A DNA stretch of 64,000 nucleotides from contig NZ_KQ949006.1 in NCBI RefSeq assembly GCF_001514265.1, positions 100,017-164,016 of the forward strand, given 5' to 3'. Shown in pieces: positions 16,423 to 25,226 of the stretch. Position numbers and translations under genes: made by a program. Position 1 is the stretch's first letter. Each line of letters starts with the position of its first letter. The notes under the pieces are model-generated. The model made no database searches. It was not told where the DNA came from and saw nothing but the letters and a program-made list of their open reading frames with translations. The stretch is from Streptomyces resistomycificus (lineage in GTDB: Bacteria > Actinomycetota > Actinomycetes > Streptomycetales > Streptomycetaceae).

Positions 16423-18183
16423 TCAGCCCTTCCTCAGCAGCAGCTCCGTGTTGCGGTCCTTCGACTCCCCGGCCAGGTCCGTCCGGGCGCCGGGGGCGTT
16501 GAAGGACAGTTCGCGGTAGAGGGCGGCCAGACCGGTCTGGGAGAGGTCGGCGAAGTCGGTGCGGTGCGGGGCCGTGGACTCGACGCAGGTGGTGAAGAGC
16601 GAGAGGGTGCCGTCCTTGTTGTCCACCAGCTCGATGACGCGGGCGAGCTGCGGGTAGTCGACGTGGGAGGCGGTGGAGATCTCCCAGAAGGAGCGGCCGT
16701 CGGGGGCGGAGTGCGGGGTGATGTCGTTGCGGTGGATGTGCCCGTTCACCCAGGCCAGGACGTTGGCGTGGCTGCCGAGGAGAGCGACGACCTCCTTGCC
16801 GTTGTGCCGCCGCTCGCCGGGCCGGGCCGGGTCGGGACGGGTGTTGGTCATGCTCTTGCTGGTGTGGTGGCTGAAGACGACCGCGTACGAGTCCTTGTTG
16901 TCGCGCAGCGTCCTGTCCAGCCACCTCAGCTGGGCCGTCCCGATGGAGCCGTTGTAGTGGCCGCCGGGGTCGGTGGTGTCGAGGCTGATGCCGATGACGT
17001 CGTCGGCGATGCGGAAGCTGTAGTACTGGGTGCCCGCGTCGACGTTCGCCGAGGAGTAGCCGTGCCCTACCGGGCCGACACCCCGGTAGGCGGGGTCGAG
17101 GTGGGCCTTGAGGTAGTCGGTGGCCGTGTAGGGGGCGCGCTTCTCGTCCGGCGTGACCGAGCGCATGTCCCGGGTGTGCGCCTTGAGCAGGTCGCGGAAC
17201 GCCGTCCCCTTCGGGTCCTTGCCGTTCGTGATGGCGTCCTGGAGCTTCTTCGCCTCCGACGCGGACAGGCTCATCAGTTTCTTGCCGCCGACGGCGTACT
17301 CGGCGAGCCAGGAGTCGCCGTGGCCGTAGCAGCCCAGCGGCATGGCGTCGTGGTTGCCGACCGTGGAGTACCAGGGCAGGTTGAGGCCCGGGCTGTTCAA
17401 CTCCCGTACGGCCGCCGTCAGGAAGCCCTCCAGGTGCGGGAAGCCGAGCTGCTTGTCGGCGTCGCGCACGCTCGCGTCGGGCTGCCAGTACTGCTTGAGA
17501 CCACTGTTCTGGACGCCCTCGTAGCGGCGCGGGTCACCGGAGTTGGGGGTGATCCGGCCGCCGCTCATGACGGTCAGAAACCACTCCAGCTCGGTCCTGG
17601 CGTTGTTGTCCGTGTTGTCGCCGGTCGTCATGGCGAAGTGCAGCGGGGCGCCGGTGACGGGGGCCCCGCGCAGCGCGTTGACCCGCTCCACCAGCGAGAC
17701 CGCGCCGTGCACCGTCAGCGCCTCGTGCGGCCGCCAGGCGTGCACGTCCGTCGAGCGCAGGTACTCCAGGCGCATCGGGTGCTGGGCGTCGATCAGGTGC
17801 ATGTCGGTGAGCTGCACGAACGCGGCGAGGGTGGTCCGGCGTCCGGCCCGGCCGGTCTTCGGCGCGGCGAGCTCGCCACGGACCCGCCGCTTCCAGCCCG
17901 GGCCGTCCCCCAGACGCCGGTAGCCGGAGCTGGTCCGCGGGGTGGCGACGGAGGAGAGGGTGGTGCCGCGGGTGTACGGCGCCAGGGGCGCGGCCGGCGC
18001 CCGACGGGACTGGGCGACGGGCGCCCCGGCGGCCTCGGTGCCGGTGCCGGTGGCGGCCCGGCTGTCGGTGGGCCGCAGGGCGTAGCCGACGCCCGCGGAG
18101 ACGGTCACGGCCGCTGCGGCGGCGAGGGCGGAACGGCGGTTGATCTCCAGCGTGGAGCCGGCGACAGAGCGTGTGCGCGGCAT
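16423..18183 (-). CDS. secreted metallophosphoesterase (Tat-type, TIGR03767-like)
   Basis: A 586-residue calcineurin-like phosphoesterase, probably exported. The N-terminus has a twin-arginine-like motif (NRRSALAAAAAVTVSAG) and a hydrophobic core. The metal-binding motifs of the fold occur in order: LTDMHLID, GDNTDNN, GNHDAMP, FSHHT and NGHIHRND. Length and the split of motifs match the actinobacterial TIGR03767 family as I recall it; the substrate is not established. It probably cleaves phosphate esters or nucleotides outside the cell. The single GTTCACC heptamer upstream is not enough to claim Pho control. Confidence 0.88.
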   Translation of the reverse strand: MPRTRSVAGSTLEINRRSALAAAAAVTVSAGVGYALRPTDSRAATGTGTEAAGAPVAQSRRAPAAPLAPYTRGTTLSSVATPRTSSGYRRLGDGPGWKRRVRGELAAPKTGRAGRRTTLAAFVQLTDMHLIDAQHPMRLEYLRSTDVHAWRPHEALTVHGAVSLVERVNALRGAPVTGAPLHFAMTTGDNTDNNARTELEWFLTVMSGGRITPNSGDPRRYEGVQNSGLKQYWQPDASVRDADKQLGFPHLEGFLTAAVRELNSPGLNLPWYSTVGNHDAMPLGCYGHGDSWLAEYAVGGKKLMSLSASEAKKLQDAITNGKDPKGTAFRDLLKAHTRDMRSVTPDEKRAPYTATDYLKAHLDPAYRGVGPVGHGYSSANVDAGTQYYSFRIADDVIGISLDTTDPGGHYNGSIGTAQLRWLDRTLRDNKDSYAVVFSHHTSKSMTNTRPDPARPGERRHNGKEVVALLGSHANVLAWVNGHIHRNDITPHSAPDGRSFWEISTASHVDYPQLARVIELVDNKDGTLSLFTTCVESTAPHRTDFADLSQTGLAALYRELSFNAPGARTDLAGESKDRNTELLLRKG

Positions 18184-18368
18184 GGCGCGATCTCCCCGGG
18201 TGACGAACGCGTCGACAGTGGTCGCGGGGGTTCACCGCCGGTCGCAGCCGCGAACTTCCCGCTCACTTCGGATCGTTGGCACCGGGGATGACCTGTGCGT
18301 GAACGAGACGGCAACGCGCAACGCCGATCACCGTACGTCGATCTTGGACTACCCTGCGCGCCCACGGG

Positions 18369-18392
18369 CGCTCCCCGGACGGCCGGGGAGCG
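18369..18392. terminator. hairpin downstream of NUDIX gene
   Basis: CGCTCCCCGG (18369-18378) and CCGGGGAGCG (18383-18392) form a perfect 10-bp stem with a 4-base loop, about 90 bp after the minus-strand NUDIX stop. The remaining ~300 bp between the NUDIX gene and the metallophosphoesterase otherwise shows no gene. Confidence 0.7.
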
Positions 18393-18478
18393 GTCACGCG
18401 GTGTTCATCTCCGCGGGCAGGAGGGGTGTTCCGGGGCCCCTCGGGCGGTGGCGCGGCCGAGCGGGTCGGAGGGTGCGG

Positions 18479-18946
18479 TCAGGCCGGCTCCCGGCCCTCC
18501 GCCGCCCGCCCCGACGGCGGCCGCTCCCGCCACAGCCGCAGCCCGATGTCGACGAGGCCCACCCGGTTCAGGCCTGGCACGGCGTCCAGGTCGTGCCAGG
18601 CGGCCATGTCCGTGGAGCCGCCGACCTCGTAGCACAGCTCACCGCCGGTGATCCGGGCCTCGTAGACCAGGCGGACGCCGTGGCGGTCGAGCGCGCGGCC
18701 GAGGCGGCGGGGGAAGGCGCGGCGGCTGGAGTGGACGCCGAGCAGGGCGGTGACCTCGGCGCGGTAGCCGGTCTCCTCGGCCAGCTCCCGCAGGACGGTG
18801 TCGTGGGGGTCCTCGCCGTGCTCCATGCCGCCGCCGGGCAGCACCCACTCCGGCGGGCCGCCGTCCGGCGCGGGGGAGCGGGAGAGCAGGAGCTGTCCGT
18901 CGCGGACGCATACGGCGTAGGCCGCCACCCTCAACCTTCTTCGCAC
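18479..18946 (-). CDS. NUDIX hydrolase
   Basis: A 155-residue protein with a complete Nudix box, GGMEHGEDPHDTVLRELAEETGY, split over residues about 40-62 (Gx5Ex7REUxEExGU), which binds Mg and hydrolyses a nucleoside-diphosphate-linked substrate. Substrate unknown; the family includes MutT-like and ADP-ribose pyrophosphatases. The first possible start is a GTG (MRRRLRV); a second GTG at 18928 has a better ribosome site (GAAGG) and would give VAAYAVCVRDG as N-terminus, equally compatible with the fold. Divergent from a serine hydrolase gene. Confidence 0.88.
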   Translation of the reverse strand: MRRRLRVAAYAVCVRDGQLLLSRSPAPDGGPPEWVLPGGGMEHGEDPHDTVLRELAEETGYRAEVTALLGVHSSRRAFPRRLGRALDRHGVRLVYEARITGGELCYEVGGSTDMAAWHDLDAVPGLNRVGLVDIGLRLWRERPPSGRAAEGREPA

Positions 18947-19111
18947 CCACGGACGTTAACGCAGCGAACGAAGAAGGGCCGAAACCCGCTCAACCGACCT
19001 AAGGCACCTCAACCCCGGCGGCCCCTGCCGGGTCTGTCCCCGCGACCCCGCTCGACGACCTGACGACGAGCGGACAGGCGCGACGACGACAACGACAACG
19101 GGGAGCAGGAC

Positions 19112-20257
19112 ATGACCGTACGGACGACCTTCGTGGCGGTGACCGCCGTGGCACTCACGGCGGCCCTGGCGGCGCCCGCCATCGCGGCGGCGCCCAACGG
19201 GAGCGGCAGCCGGCACGACGCGACCCGCGAGGCGATCCAGGCCGCGGTGGCGGACGGCGTGCCCGGCGTGACGGCGACGGCGAGGGACTCCCACGGGCCC
19301 TGGTCGGCGACGGCCGGCGTGGGGGACCTCAAGACGCAGAAGCCGCGTTCACCGCACGACCGTTACCGGGTCGGCAGCATCACCAAGACCTTCGTCGCCA
19401 CGGTGCTGCTCCAACTGGAGGCGGAGGGGCGTCTGTCGCTGGACGACAAGGTGGACACGTGGCTGCCGGGCCTGGTCCGGGGCAACGGCCACGACGGCAG
19501 GAGGATCACCCTGCGCCAACTCCTCAACCACACCAGCGGGATCTTCAACTACACGGACGACGAGACCTTCGTCCGCACGCACTTCCTCAAGGAAGGTTTC
19601 TTCGAGCACCGTTACGACCGCAAGAAGCCCGAGGAACTCGTCGCGATCGCCATGTCCCACAAGCCCGACTTCGCGCCGGGCACGTCCTGGAACTACTCCA
19701 ACACCAACTACACCCTGGCCGCGCTGGTGATCGAGAGCGTCACGGACCGCCCGTACGGCGCGGCGGTCCGCGACCGTGTCATCGAGCCCCTGCACCTGCG
19801 CGCCACGTCGGTGCCCGGCACGAGGTCCACCCTTCCGCGGCCCAGCAGCCGCGCCTACGGCAAGCTGGCCCGGACGACGACCGGTCCGACGTACGACGTC
19901 ACGGAACTGAACCCGTCCCTGGCCTTCGGATCCGGGGACATGATCTCCAACTCCGGCGACCTGAACCGCTTCTACACGGCCCTGCTCCGCGGCCGCCTCC
20001 TGCCGGCCGAGCAACTGAAGGAGATGAAGACCACGGTGGCCGTCGACGTCATCCCTGACGCCGGGTACGGCCTCGGCCTCATCGACCGCGAGCTGAGCTG
20101 CGGCGTCCACGTCTGGGGCCACGGCGGCGGCATCCACGGCTCCTCGTCGGAGGCCGTGACCACGGCCGACGGCCGCCACTCCCTCGCCCTCAACTTCAAC
20201 GGCGACTGGACGGGCGACAGCGACGCGGTGATCGAGGCGGAGTACTGCGGCAAGTAG
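19112..20257 (+). CDS. secreted serine hydrolase, beta-lactamase class C / DD-peptidase family
   Basis: A 381-residue exported protein. Signal peptide: TFVAVTAVALTAALAAPAIA (residues about 5-25). The penicillin-recognising fold motifs are present in order: SITK (SxxK, catalytic Ser near residue 90), YSN (YxN) in WNYSNTNYT and HGG (replacing KTG) in WGHGGGIHG. This set fits D-alanyl-D-alanine carboxypeptidases of the S12/R61 type and related esterases. The ATG has GGAGCAGG about 6 bases upstream. A single gene closed by a strong terminator. Confidence 0.9.
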   Translation: MTVRTTFVAVTAVALTAALAAPAIAAAPNGSGSRHDATREAIQAAVADGVPGVTATARDSHGPWSATAGVGDLKTQKPRSPHDRYRVGSITKTFVATVLLQLEAEGRLSLDDKVDTWLPGLVRGNGHDGRRITLRQLLNHTSGIFNYTDDETFVRTHFLKEGFFEHRYDRKKPEELVAIAMSHKPDFAPGTSWNYSNTNYTLAALVIESVTDRPYGAAVRDRVIEPLHLRATSVPGTRSTLPRPSSRAYGKLARTTTGPTYDVTELNPSLAFGSGDMISNSGDLNRFYTALLRGRLLPAEQLKEMKTTVAVDVIPDAGYGLGLIDRELSCGVHVWGHGGGIHGSSSEAVTTADGRHSLALNFNGDWTGDSDAVIEAEYCGK

Positions 20258-20270
20258 CGGAAGACGGCAC

Positions 20271-20311
20271 GAGGAGGGGCCGCCGGGTGCGTGCGCCCGC
20301 GGCCCCTCCTC
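20271..20311. terminator. bidirectional hairpin
   Basis: GAGGAGGGGCCGC (20271-20283) pairs with 20299-20311 over 13 bp, with a 15-base apical region. It lies between convergent genes. Confidence 0.85.
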
Positions 20312-20340
20312 TCCCCTCCTGATTCCGCCCCGGTCCGTCA

Positions 20341-21402
20341 CTACCGGGGCAGCACCACGACATACGCGGCGGGATCGCGGTCGCCGGACGCCATCAGCGC
20401 CGTGCGGACCACCGCCGCCTGCTGCTCCCTCGCGTCGCGCAGCTTCTTGGGCGTGATGTGGACGACCGTGATGCCGAGCCGCTCCAGGTGCTCGCGCTTG
20501 CGGGCGTATTCGGACCACAGGGCGTCGTCGTCCTGGCGCGGGGCGCGGGTGTCGAGCTCGACCGCCACCGCCTGCTCCGGCCAGTAGGCGTCCAGGCCGC
20601 CCAGGTGCGGACCGCCCGGCAGGCGCAGGTCCACGTTCCAGACCGGGTCGGGGAGGCCGTACTCGTGGACCATCGCGTACAGGCGGCCCTCCGCGATCGA
20701 CCTGCCCTCCGCCAGCAACGAGTCCACCGCGTCCACCACGTGCGGCCGGCTCAGCAGCTTGGCGTTGTTCAACTCCCGTACGACCGCCGCGGGTTCGCAG
20801 TGACCGGCGCGTACCGCCTCCGTCAGCAGCCGGCGTACGGCCCCCGCGTCGGTCAGTTCGGTCACCGCGTCGGCCAGGGCGCGCGGGACCGGGGCGACCG
20901 GGACGCCGGTGACCATCTGCGGGGTCGGCAGGGCGGCGCTGCGGACGATGTGGGCGCAGCCCGTCGTGCGCAGCCGGCGCAGGCGCGGGACCAGGACGTC
21001 GATCCGGTCCAGGGCGGTGAGCGGGGGCGTCGTGGAGAAGCCGTACAGGGTCAGCGCCGCCAGGCCCGTGATCATCGCCTCCGCGTACATCGGCCGCCGG
21101 TGCGGGTCCTCCGCGCCGGGCTGGCTCGGGACGCCGGTCGCCGCCCGCTCCTTCGCCGCGTACATCAGCACCGCGTGCAGCCGCTCCTCGCTGGTCGGCG
21201 GGCCGGGGTGGAGCAGGACGACGCCGGGGAGGAACTGCTGCCAGGGGCCACCGGGGCGGCACTGCTCGTTCGTCTCGGCCGACGAGACGCCGTGCGCACG
21301 CAGCTGCGCGGCCGTCAGGACGCGGCGGTGGACCTCGGAGAGGTGGAGCACGGGGCGGGGGGAGAGCGGCGGGACCGGGGGGAGCGGGGCGTTGTGGTTC
21401 AT
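20341..21402 (-). CDS. AbiEi-like winged-helix / PD-(D/E)XK-like (DUF559-type) protein
   Basis: A 353-residue protein. The N-terminal part (LHLSEVHRRVLTAAQLRAHG, then PGGPWQQFLPGVVLL) resembles the winged-helix segment of AbiEi-type antitoxin/regulator proteins. The C-terminal ~90 residues look like a DUF559/Vsr-related nuclease core: an Asp-rich strand (GGLDAYWPEQ), VAVELDT, then EYARKREHLERLGITVVHITP with the Arg-Lys-Arg helix and following strand. No AbiEii-like nucleotidyltransferase partner is next to it. The ATG for MNHNAPLPP was chosen since the upstream in-frame codons fall in a likely promoter region. Function unknown; a nucleic-acid role is inferred. Confidence 0.7.
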   Translation of the reverse strand: MNHNAPLPPVPPLSPRPVLHLSEVHRRVLTAAQLRAHGVSSAETNEQCRPGGPWQQFLPGVVLLHPGPPTSEERLHAVLMYAAKERAATGVPSQPGAEDPHRRPMYAEAMITGLAALTLYGFSTTPPLTALDRIDVLVPRLRRLRTTGCAHIVRSAALPTPQMVTGVPVAPVPRALADAVTELTDAGAVRRLLTEAVRAGHCEPAAVVRELNNAKLLSRPHVVDAVDSLLAEGRSIAEGRLYAMVHEYGLPDPVWNVDLRLPGGPHLGGLDAYWPEQAVAVELDTRAPRQDDDALWSEYARKREHLERLGITVVHITPKKLRDAREQQAAVVRTALMASGDRDPAAYVVVLPR

Positions 21403-21516
21403 GGCGGGGAGTTTCCCGCCATCCGGCGCCGCTGTAACCGCTGTTACACGCCTGTCGACAAATACGGACAAGGCGGCACTAAAGGACGGGTGTTCGGATG
21501 CCGAGTAGGTAGGGAA

Positions 21517-21549
21517 AACCCCTGGTCCATTCGGGTGGGGCCAGGGGTT
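21517..21549. terminator. hairpin downstream of second pepN
   Basis: AACCCCTGG (21517-21525) pairs with CCAGGGGTT (21541-21549). The stem extends inward by three more pairs including one G-U, leaving a 9-base loop. It lies 60 bp after the minus-strand aminopeptidase stop. Confidence 0.8.
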
Positions 21550-21611
21550 ACGGCTCCTATTGCCCGCATTCCGTAACGGTCACGGAAAGCGGAATCGTGG
21601 GCCAAAGGTCC

Positions 21612-24191
21612 CTAGACATCCGCTCCCGCGTCGCACGCCTGTCCGCGCAGCCCCCGCGCCAGGTCGTCCCGTGCCTCCAGCACCAGCCTGCGCAGCGCCG
21701 GTGCCGCGTCCTCGTGGGCCGTCAGCCAGGCGTCCGTCGCGTCCAGCGTCGCCTGCGAGTGCTGGAGCGCCGGGAACAGGCCCTCGACCACGTGCATGGC
21801 GATCTGGATGGACCGCTCGGCCCACACCCGCTCGATCGCCGCGAAGTACTTCTCGGCGTACGGCGCGAGCAGCTCCCGCTGGGACGACTGGCCCCACCCC
21901 GCGATCGTGGCCTCGACCAGCGCGTTCGAGAGCGCGTCGGACTCCACGACCTGCGCCCACGCCTGGGCCTTGACCGCCGCCGAGGGGCGGGCGGCGAGGC
22001 AGCGGACCTGGTGGCGCCGCCCGGACGCCGTGTTGTCCCGGGCCAGTTCGGCGGACAGCGTCCCCTCGTCGGCGACCGCGTGGGCCGCCAGCGGCTGCAG
22101 GAACGCCCAGCGCAGCTCCTGGTCCACCTCGAGGCCGTCGATCTTCTCGGTCCCCGCGAGCAGGGCCCGCAGCAGCTCCAGATCGCCCGCGCCGGACGCC
22201 ACCGTCGCGAAGAACCGCGCCCAGGCCAGCTGGTGCTGACTGCCCGGCCCGGCGGAGCGCAGTTCGCGCAGGGCGCCCTCGGCGAGGAGCCGCTCGCCGG
22301 TCGCCCGCCACCCCGGCGCCACGTAGTTGACCAGCGACGAGTTGGCCCACGCGTGCAGCATCTGCAGCACGCCGATGTCGGACTCGCGGCCCGCGAACCG
22401 CAGCACCAGGTCCACGAAGTCCCGCGCCGGCAGCAGCGCGTCCCGCGTCATGTTCCACAGCGCCGACCAGCACAGGGCGCGGGCCAGCGGGTCGGTGAGG
22501 TCGCCCAGCCCGTCCCGCAGCGTCTCCAGCGAGGTCGCGTCGAAGCGGATCTTGCAGTACGTCAGGTCGTCGTCGTTGACCAGGACCAGGTCGGGGGCGT
22601 CCGAACCGGCCAGTTGTGTCACGACGGTCCGCGGGCCGTCGACGTCCACCTCGGCCCGGGCGTAGCGCTCCACTGCCCCGGATCCGGTACGCCGGTACAG
22701 GCCCACCGCCACCCGGTGCGGGCGCAGCTCGGGGTGCGACTCGGCCGCCTCCTGCACGACGGCCAGCTCGTCGACGCTGCCGTCCGCCGCCAACAGCACC
22801 TGCGGGGTCAGGGAGTTGACGCCCGCCGACTGCAGCCAGGCCCGCGACCACGCCGTCATGTCCCGCCCGCTGGTCTCCTCCAGCACCGACAGCAGATCGC
22901 CCAGGCGCGTGTTGCCGTACGCGTGCCGCTTGAAGTAGCGCCGTGCGCCCTCCAGGAAGGCGTCCTGGCCGACGTACGCCACCAGCTGCTTGAGGACCGA
23001 GGCACCCTTGGCGTAGGTGATGCCGTCGAAGTTGAGCTTGGCGTCCTGGAGGTCGCGGATGTCCGCGGTGATCGGATGCGTGGACGGCAGCTGGTCGGCA
23101 CGGTACGCCCAGGCCTTGCGGCGGTTGGCGAAGGTGATCCAGGCGTCGGTGAAGCGGGTCGCGCCGACGCCCGCGAAGGTGCCCATGAAGTCGGCGAAGG
23201 ACTCCTTGAGCCACAGGTCGTCCCACCACACCATGGTGACCAGGTCGCCGAACCACATGTGGGCCATCTCGTGCAGGATCACGGTGGCCCGGCTCTCGTA
23301 GGACGCCTGCGTGACCCTGCCCCGGAAGATGTACTCCTCGCGGAAGGTCACCAGGCCCGGGTTCTCCATCGCGCCGAGGTTGTACTCGGGCACGAAGGCC
23401 TGGTCGTACTTCCCGAAGGGGTACGGGTAGTCGAAGTGGTCGTGGAAGAAGTCCAGGCCCTGCTTGGTGACCAGGAAGACGTCGTCGGAGTCGAAGTAGG
23501 GGGCGAGACCCTTGCGGCACATGGCGCCGAGGGGGATCTCCAGCGTGGAGCCGTCGTCCAGGGCCCGGGAGTAGGAGTCCGTGACGTAGTGGTAGGGGCC
23601 CGCCACCACACAGGTGATGTACGTCGAGATCGGCCTGGTCTCAGCGAACCGCCACACCCCGTCGGCGCGTTCCCCGACGCCGTTGCTCCAGACCGTCCAC
23701 TCCTCGGGCGCCCGCACCTCGAAGCGGAAGGGCGCCTTGAGGTCCGGCTGCTCGAAGTTCGCGAAGACGCGCCGGGAGTCGGCCGGCTCGTACTGGGTGT
23801 AGAGGTAGACCTCGCCGTCCTCCGGGTCGACGAAGCGGTGCAGACCCTCGCCGGTACGGGAGTACGCGCACCGCGCGTCGACGACCAGCTCGTTCTCGGC
23901 GGCCAGGTCCTCCAGGACGATCCGGGAGCCGTCGAAGACCTCGCCGGGGTCGAGGTCGTGGCCGTTGAGGGTGACGGCACTGACGGCGGGCGCGATCAGG
24001 TCCGCGAAGCTCGACGCGCCGGGCTCGGCGCAGCGGAAGCGGATCGTGGTGACCGAGCGGAAGGTGCGCGGACCGTCTCCGGCGTCGTCTCCGACGGCCG
24101 AGCGGACGTCGAGAAAGACGTCGTAGCCGTCCACGGACAGCAGGGCGGCCCGCTCCCGGGCCTCGTCGCGGGACAGATTCTCACCGGGCAC
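21612..24191 (-). CDS. aminopeptidase N paralogue (M1 family)
   Basis: An 859-residue M1 zinc aminopeptidase, full length, clearly paralogous to the pepN product at 6.4-8.9 kb. GAMEN is near residue 272; the zinc motif is HEMAH near residue 306, followed by MVWWDDLWLKES with the third ligand Glu. The lysine before the NES-equivalent (KES instead of NES) and HEMAH instead of HELAH distinguish it from the first copy. The GTG start encoding VPGENLSRDEA has GAGGAA 9 bases upstream and matches the paralogue's start; an earlier GTG would overlap that ribosome site. Divergent from the DsbA-like gene. Confidence 0.95.
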   Translation of the reverse strand: MPGENLSRDEARERAALLSVDGYDVFLDVRSAVGDDAGDGPRTFRSVTTIRFRCAEPGASSFADLIAPAVSAVTLNGHDLDPGEVFDGSRIVLEDLAAENELVVDARCAYSRTGEGLHRFVDPEDGEVYLYTQYEPADSRRVFANFEQPDLKAPFRFEVRAPEEWTVWSNGVGERADGVWRFAETRPISTYITCVVAGPYHYVTDSYSRALDDGSTLEIPLGAMCRKGLAPYFDSDDVFLVTKQGLDFFHDHFDYPYPFGKYDQAFVPEYNLGAMENPGLVTFREEYIFRGRVTQASYESRATVILHEMAHMWFGDLVTMVWWDDLWLKESFADFMGTFAGVGATRFTDAWITFANRRKAWAYRADQLPSTHPITADIRDLQDAKLNFDGITYAKGASVLKQLVAYVGQDAFLEGARRYFKRHAYGNTRLGDLLSVLEETSGRDMTAWSRAWLQSAGVNSLTPQVLLAADGSVDELAVVQEAAESHPELRPHRVAVGLYRRTGSGAVERYARAEVDVDGPRTVVTQLAGSDAPDLVLVNDDDLTYCKIRFDATSLETLRDGLGDLTDPLARALCWSALWNMTRDALLPARDFVDLVLRFAGRESDIGVLQMLHAWANSSLVNYVAPGWRATGERLLAEGALRELRSAGPGSQHQLAWARFFATVASGAGDLELLRALLAGTEKIDGLEVDQELRWAFLQPLAAHAVADEGTLSAELARDNTASGRRHQVRCLAARPSAAVKAQAWAQVVESDALSNALVEATIAGWGQSSQRELLAPYAEKYFAAIERVWAERSIQIAMHVVEGLFPALQHSQATLDATDAWLTAHEDAAPALRRLVLEARDDLARGLRGQACDAGADV

Positions 24192-24326
24192 GGGCGGCAC
24201 TTCCTCGGGTGGTGTTCAGTATGCGGACAGGCCGATCCTGTCATGTGCCGCCGCCGTCCGGCAGCAGGGAATGGACCGGGGGCCGGCGACTGTTGCAGGG
24301 CGAAAGACCGCTTTGTGAGGAGACCC

Positions 24327-24989
24327 ATGTCCCAGACCGCGACCGACTCCGGCAAGACCCCCGTCGACTTCTGGTTCGACCCGCTGTGCCCGTGGGCCTG
24401 GATGACCTCCCGCTGGGTCCTGGAGGTGGAGAAGGTCCGCGACATCGAGGTGCGCTGGCACATCATGAGCCTCGCGGTGCTGAACGAGGACCGGATAGAC
24501 GAGTTGCCCGAGGAGTACCGGGAGATGCTCGCGACCAAGGCATGGAAGCCGGTACGGGTGGTGACCGCCGCCTGGCAGAAGCACGGTGCGGACGTCCTCG
24601 GCCCGCTCTACACCGCCCTCGGCACCCGCTTCCACAACCAGGGCGAGGGCCCGACGACCGAGGCCATCGCCGGTGCCCTGGCGGACGTGGGTCTGCCCGC
24701 CGACCTGATCGAGTACGCCGACCAGAAGGACTTCGAGTTCGAGGCCGAGCTGCGCGCCTCCCACAAGGAGGGCATCGAGAAGGTCGGCCAGGAGGTCGGC
24801 ACCCCGGTCATCGCGGTGCCCGGCCCGGACGGCGAGCAGATCGCCTTCTTCGGCCCGGTCGTCACCCCCGCGCCCAAGGGCGAGGAGGCCGCCCGGCTGT
24901 GGGACGGCACGCTCGCCGTGGCCTCGGTCCCCGGCTTCTACGAGATCAAGCGCACGCGGACCAAGGGCCCGGACTTCAGCAACCTGTGA
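24327..24989 (+). CDS. DsbA-family / Rv2466c-like oxidoreductase
   Basis: A 220-residue thioredoxin-fold protein of the DsbA/2-hydroxychromene-isomerase type. The active-site region is FWFDPLCPWAWMTSRW (about residues 15-30), with one Cys in a CPWA motif, so it has a monothiol rather than a CxxC site. The cis-proline region is VGTPVIAVPG (about residue 157). The family includes mycothiol-dependent nitroreductase Rv2466c of mycobacteria; mycothiol is the actinobacterial thiol, so a mycothiol-linked reductase in the cytoplasm is plausible. No signal peptide. The ATG is preceded by GAGGAG. Confidence 0.88.
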   Translation: MSQTATDSGKTPVDFWFDPLCPWAWMTSRWVLEVEKVRDIEVRWHIMSLAVLNEDRIDELPEEYREMLATKAWKPVRVVTAAWQKHGADVLGPLYTALGTRFHNQGEGPTTEAIAGALADVGLPADLIEYADQKDFEFEAELRASHKEGIEKVGQEVGTPVIAVPGPDGEQIAFFGPVVTPAPKGEEAARLWDGTLAVASVPGFYEIKRTRTKGPDFSNL

Positions 24990-24995
24990 GGTAGG

Positions 24996-25226
24996 TCACT
25001 TCGAAGTGGCGGCCTGCTCCCCGAACTTCTCGGGGAGCAGGCCGCCGCCGCGTGTGTGGAGGTACGGCTGGTACCACCGGCATCCGGCGGCGGTGCACCG
25101 CCAGAGGTTGTCCACGTAGTGCCGCTCGCCCTTCTCCTCCCGGACCGCCGCCTTCTCGGCGCGGTCGAGTCTGCGGAACCTGTGTCTGCCACGGCAGGTG
25201 GGGCACTCTCTCTCGATCTCGGTCAT
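24996..25226 (-). CDS. 76-residue zinc-ribbon-like protein
   Basis: A small protein whose ATG overlaps the stop of the upstream glycerophosphodiester phosphodiesterase gene in an ATGA arrangement, which suggests translational coupling. It contains CPTC (residues 9-12) and CTAAGC (residues 44-49), a CxxC plus CxxxxC pattern suitable for one zinc, with a basic helix between (RFRRLDRAEKAAVREEK) and a Trp/Tyr-rich stretch CRWYQPYLHTRGG. I recognise no named family. The C-terminal codons double as the terminator of the convergent gene. Role unknown; possibly RNA/DNA or protein binding. Confidence 0.7.
   Translation of the reverse strand: MTEIERECPTCRGRHRFRRLDRAEKAAVREEKGERHYVDNLWRCTAAGCRWYQPYLHTRGGGLLPEKFGEQAATSK
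25008..25046. terminator. hairpin inside 3' coding end of convergent zinc-ribbon gene
   Basis: A 17-bp perfect stem with a 5-base loop centred on ACTTC at 25025-25029 (core GGCCTGCTCCCCGA, 25011-25024). It lies just after the DsbA-like stop, but on the other strand it is protein-coding (LLPEKFGEQA of the zinc-ribbon protein). Confidence 0.8.

Noticed and set aside
18184..18300. Possible PHO boxes upstream of the metallophosphoesterase
   Set aside because: Only one GTTCACC-like heptamer and loose matches; no direct-repeat array in correct register.
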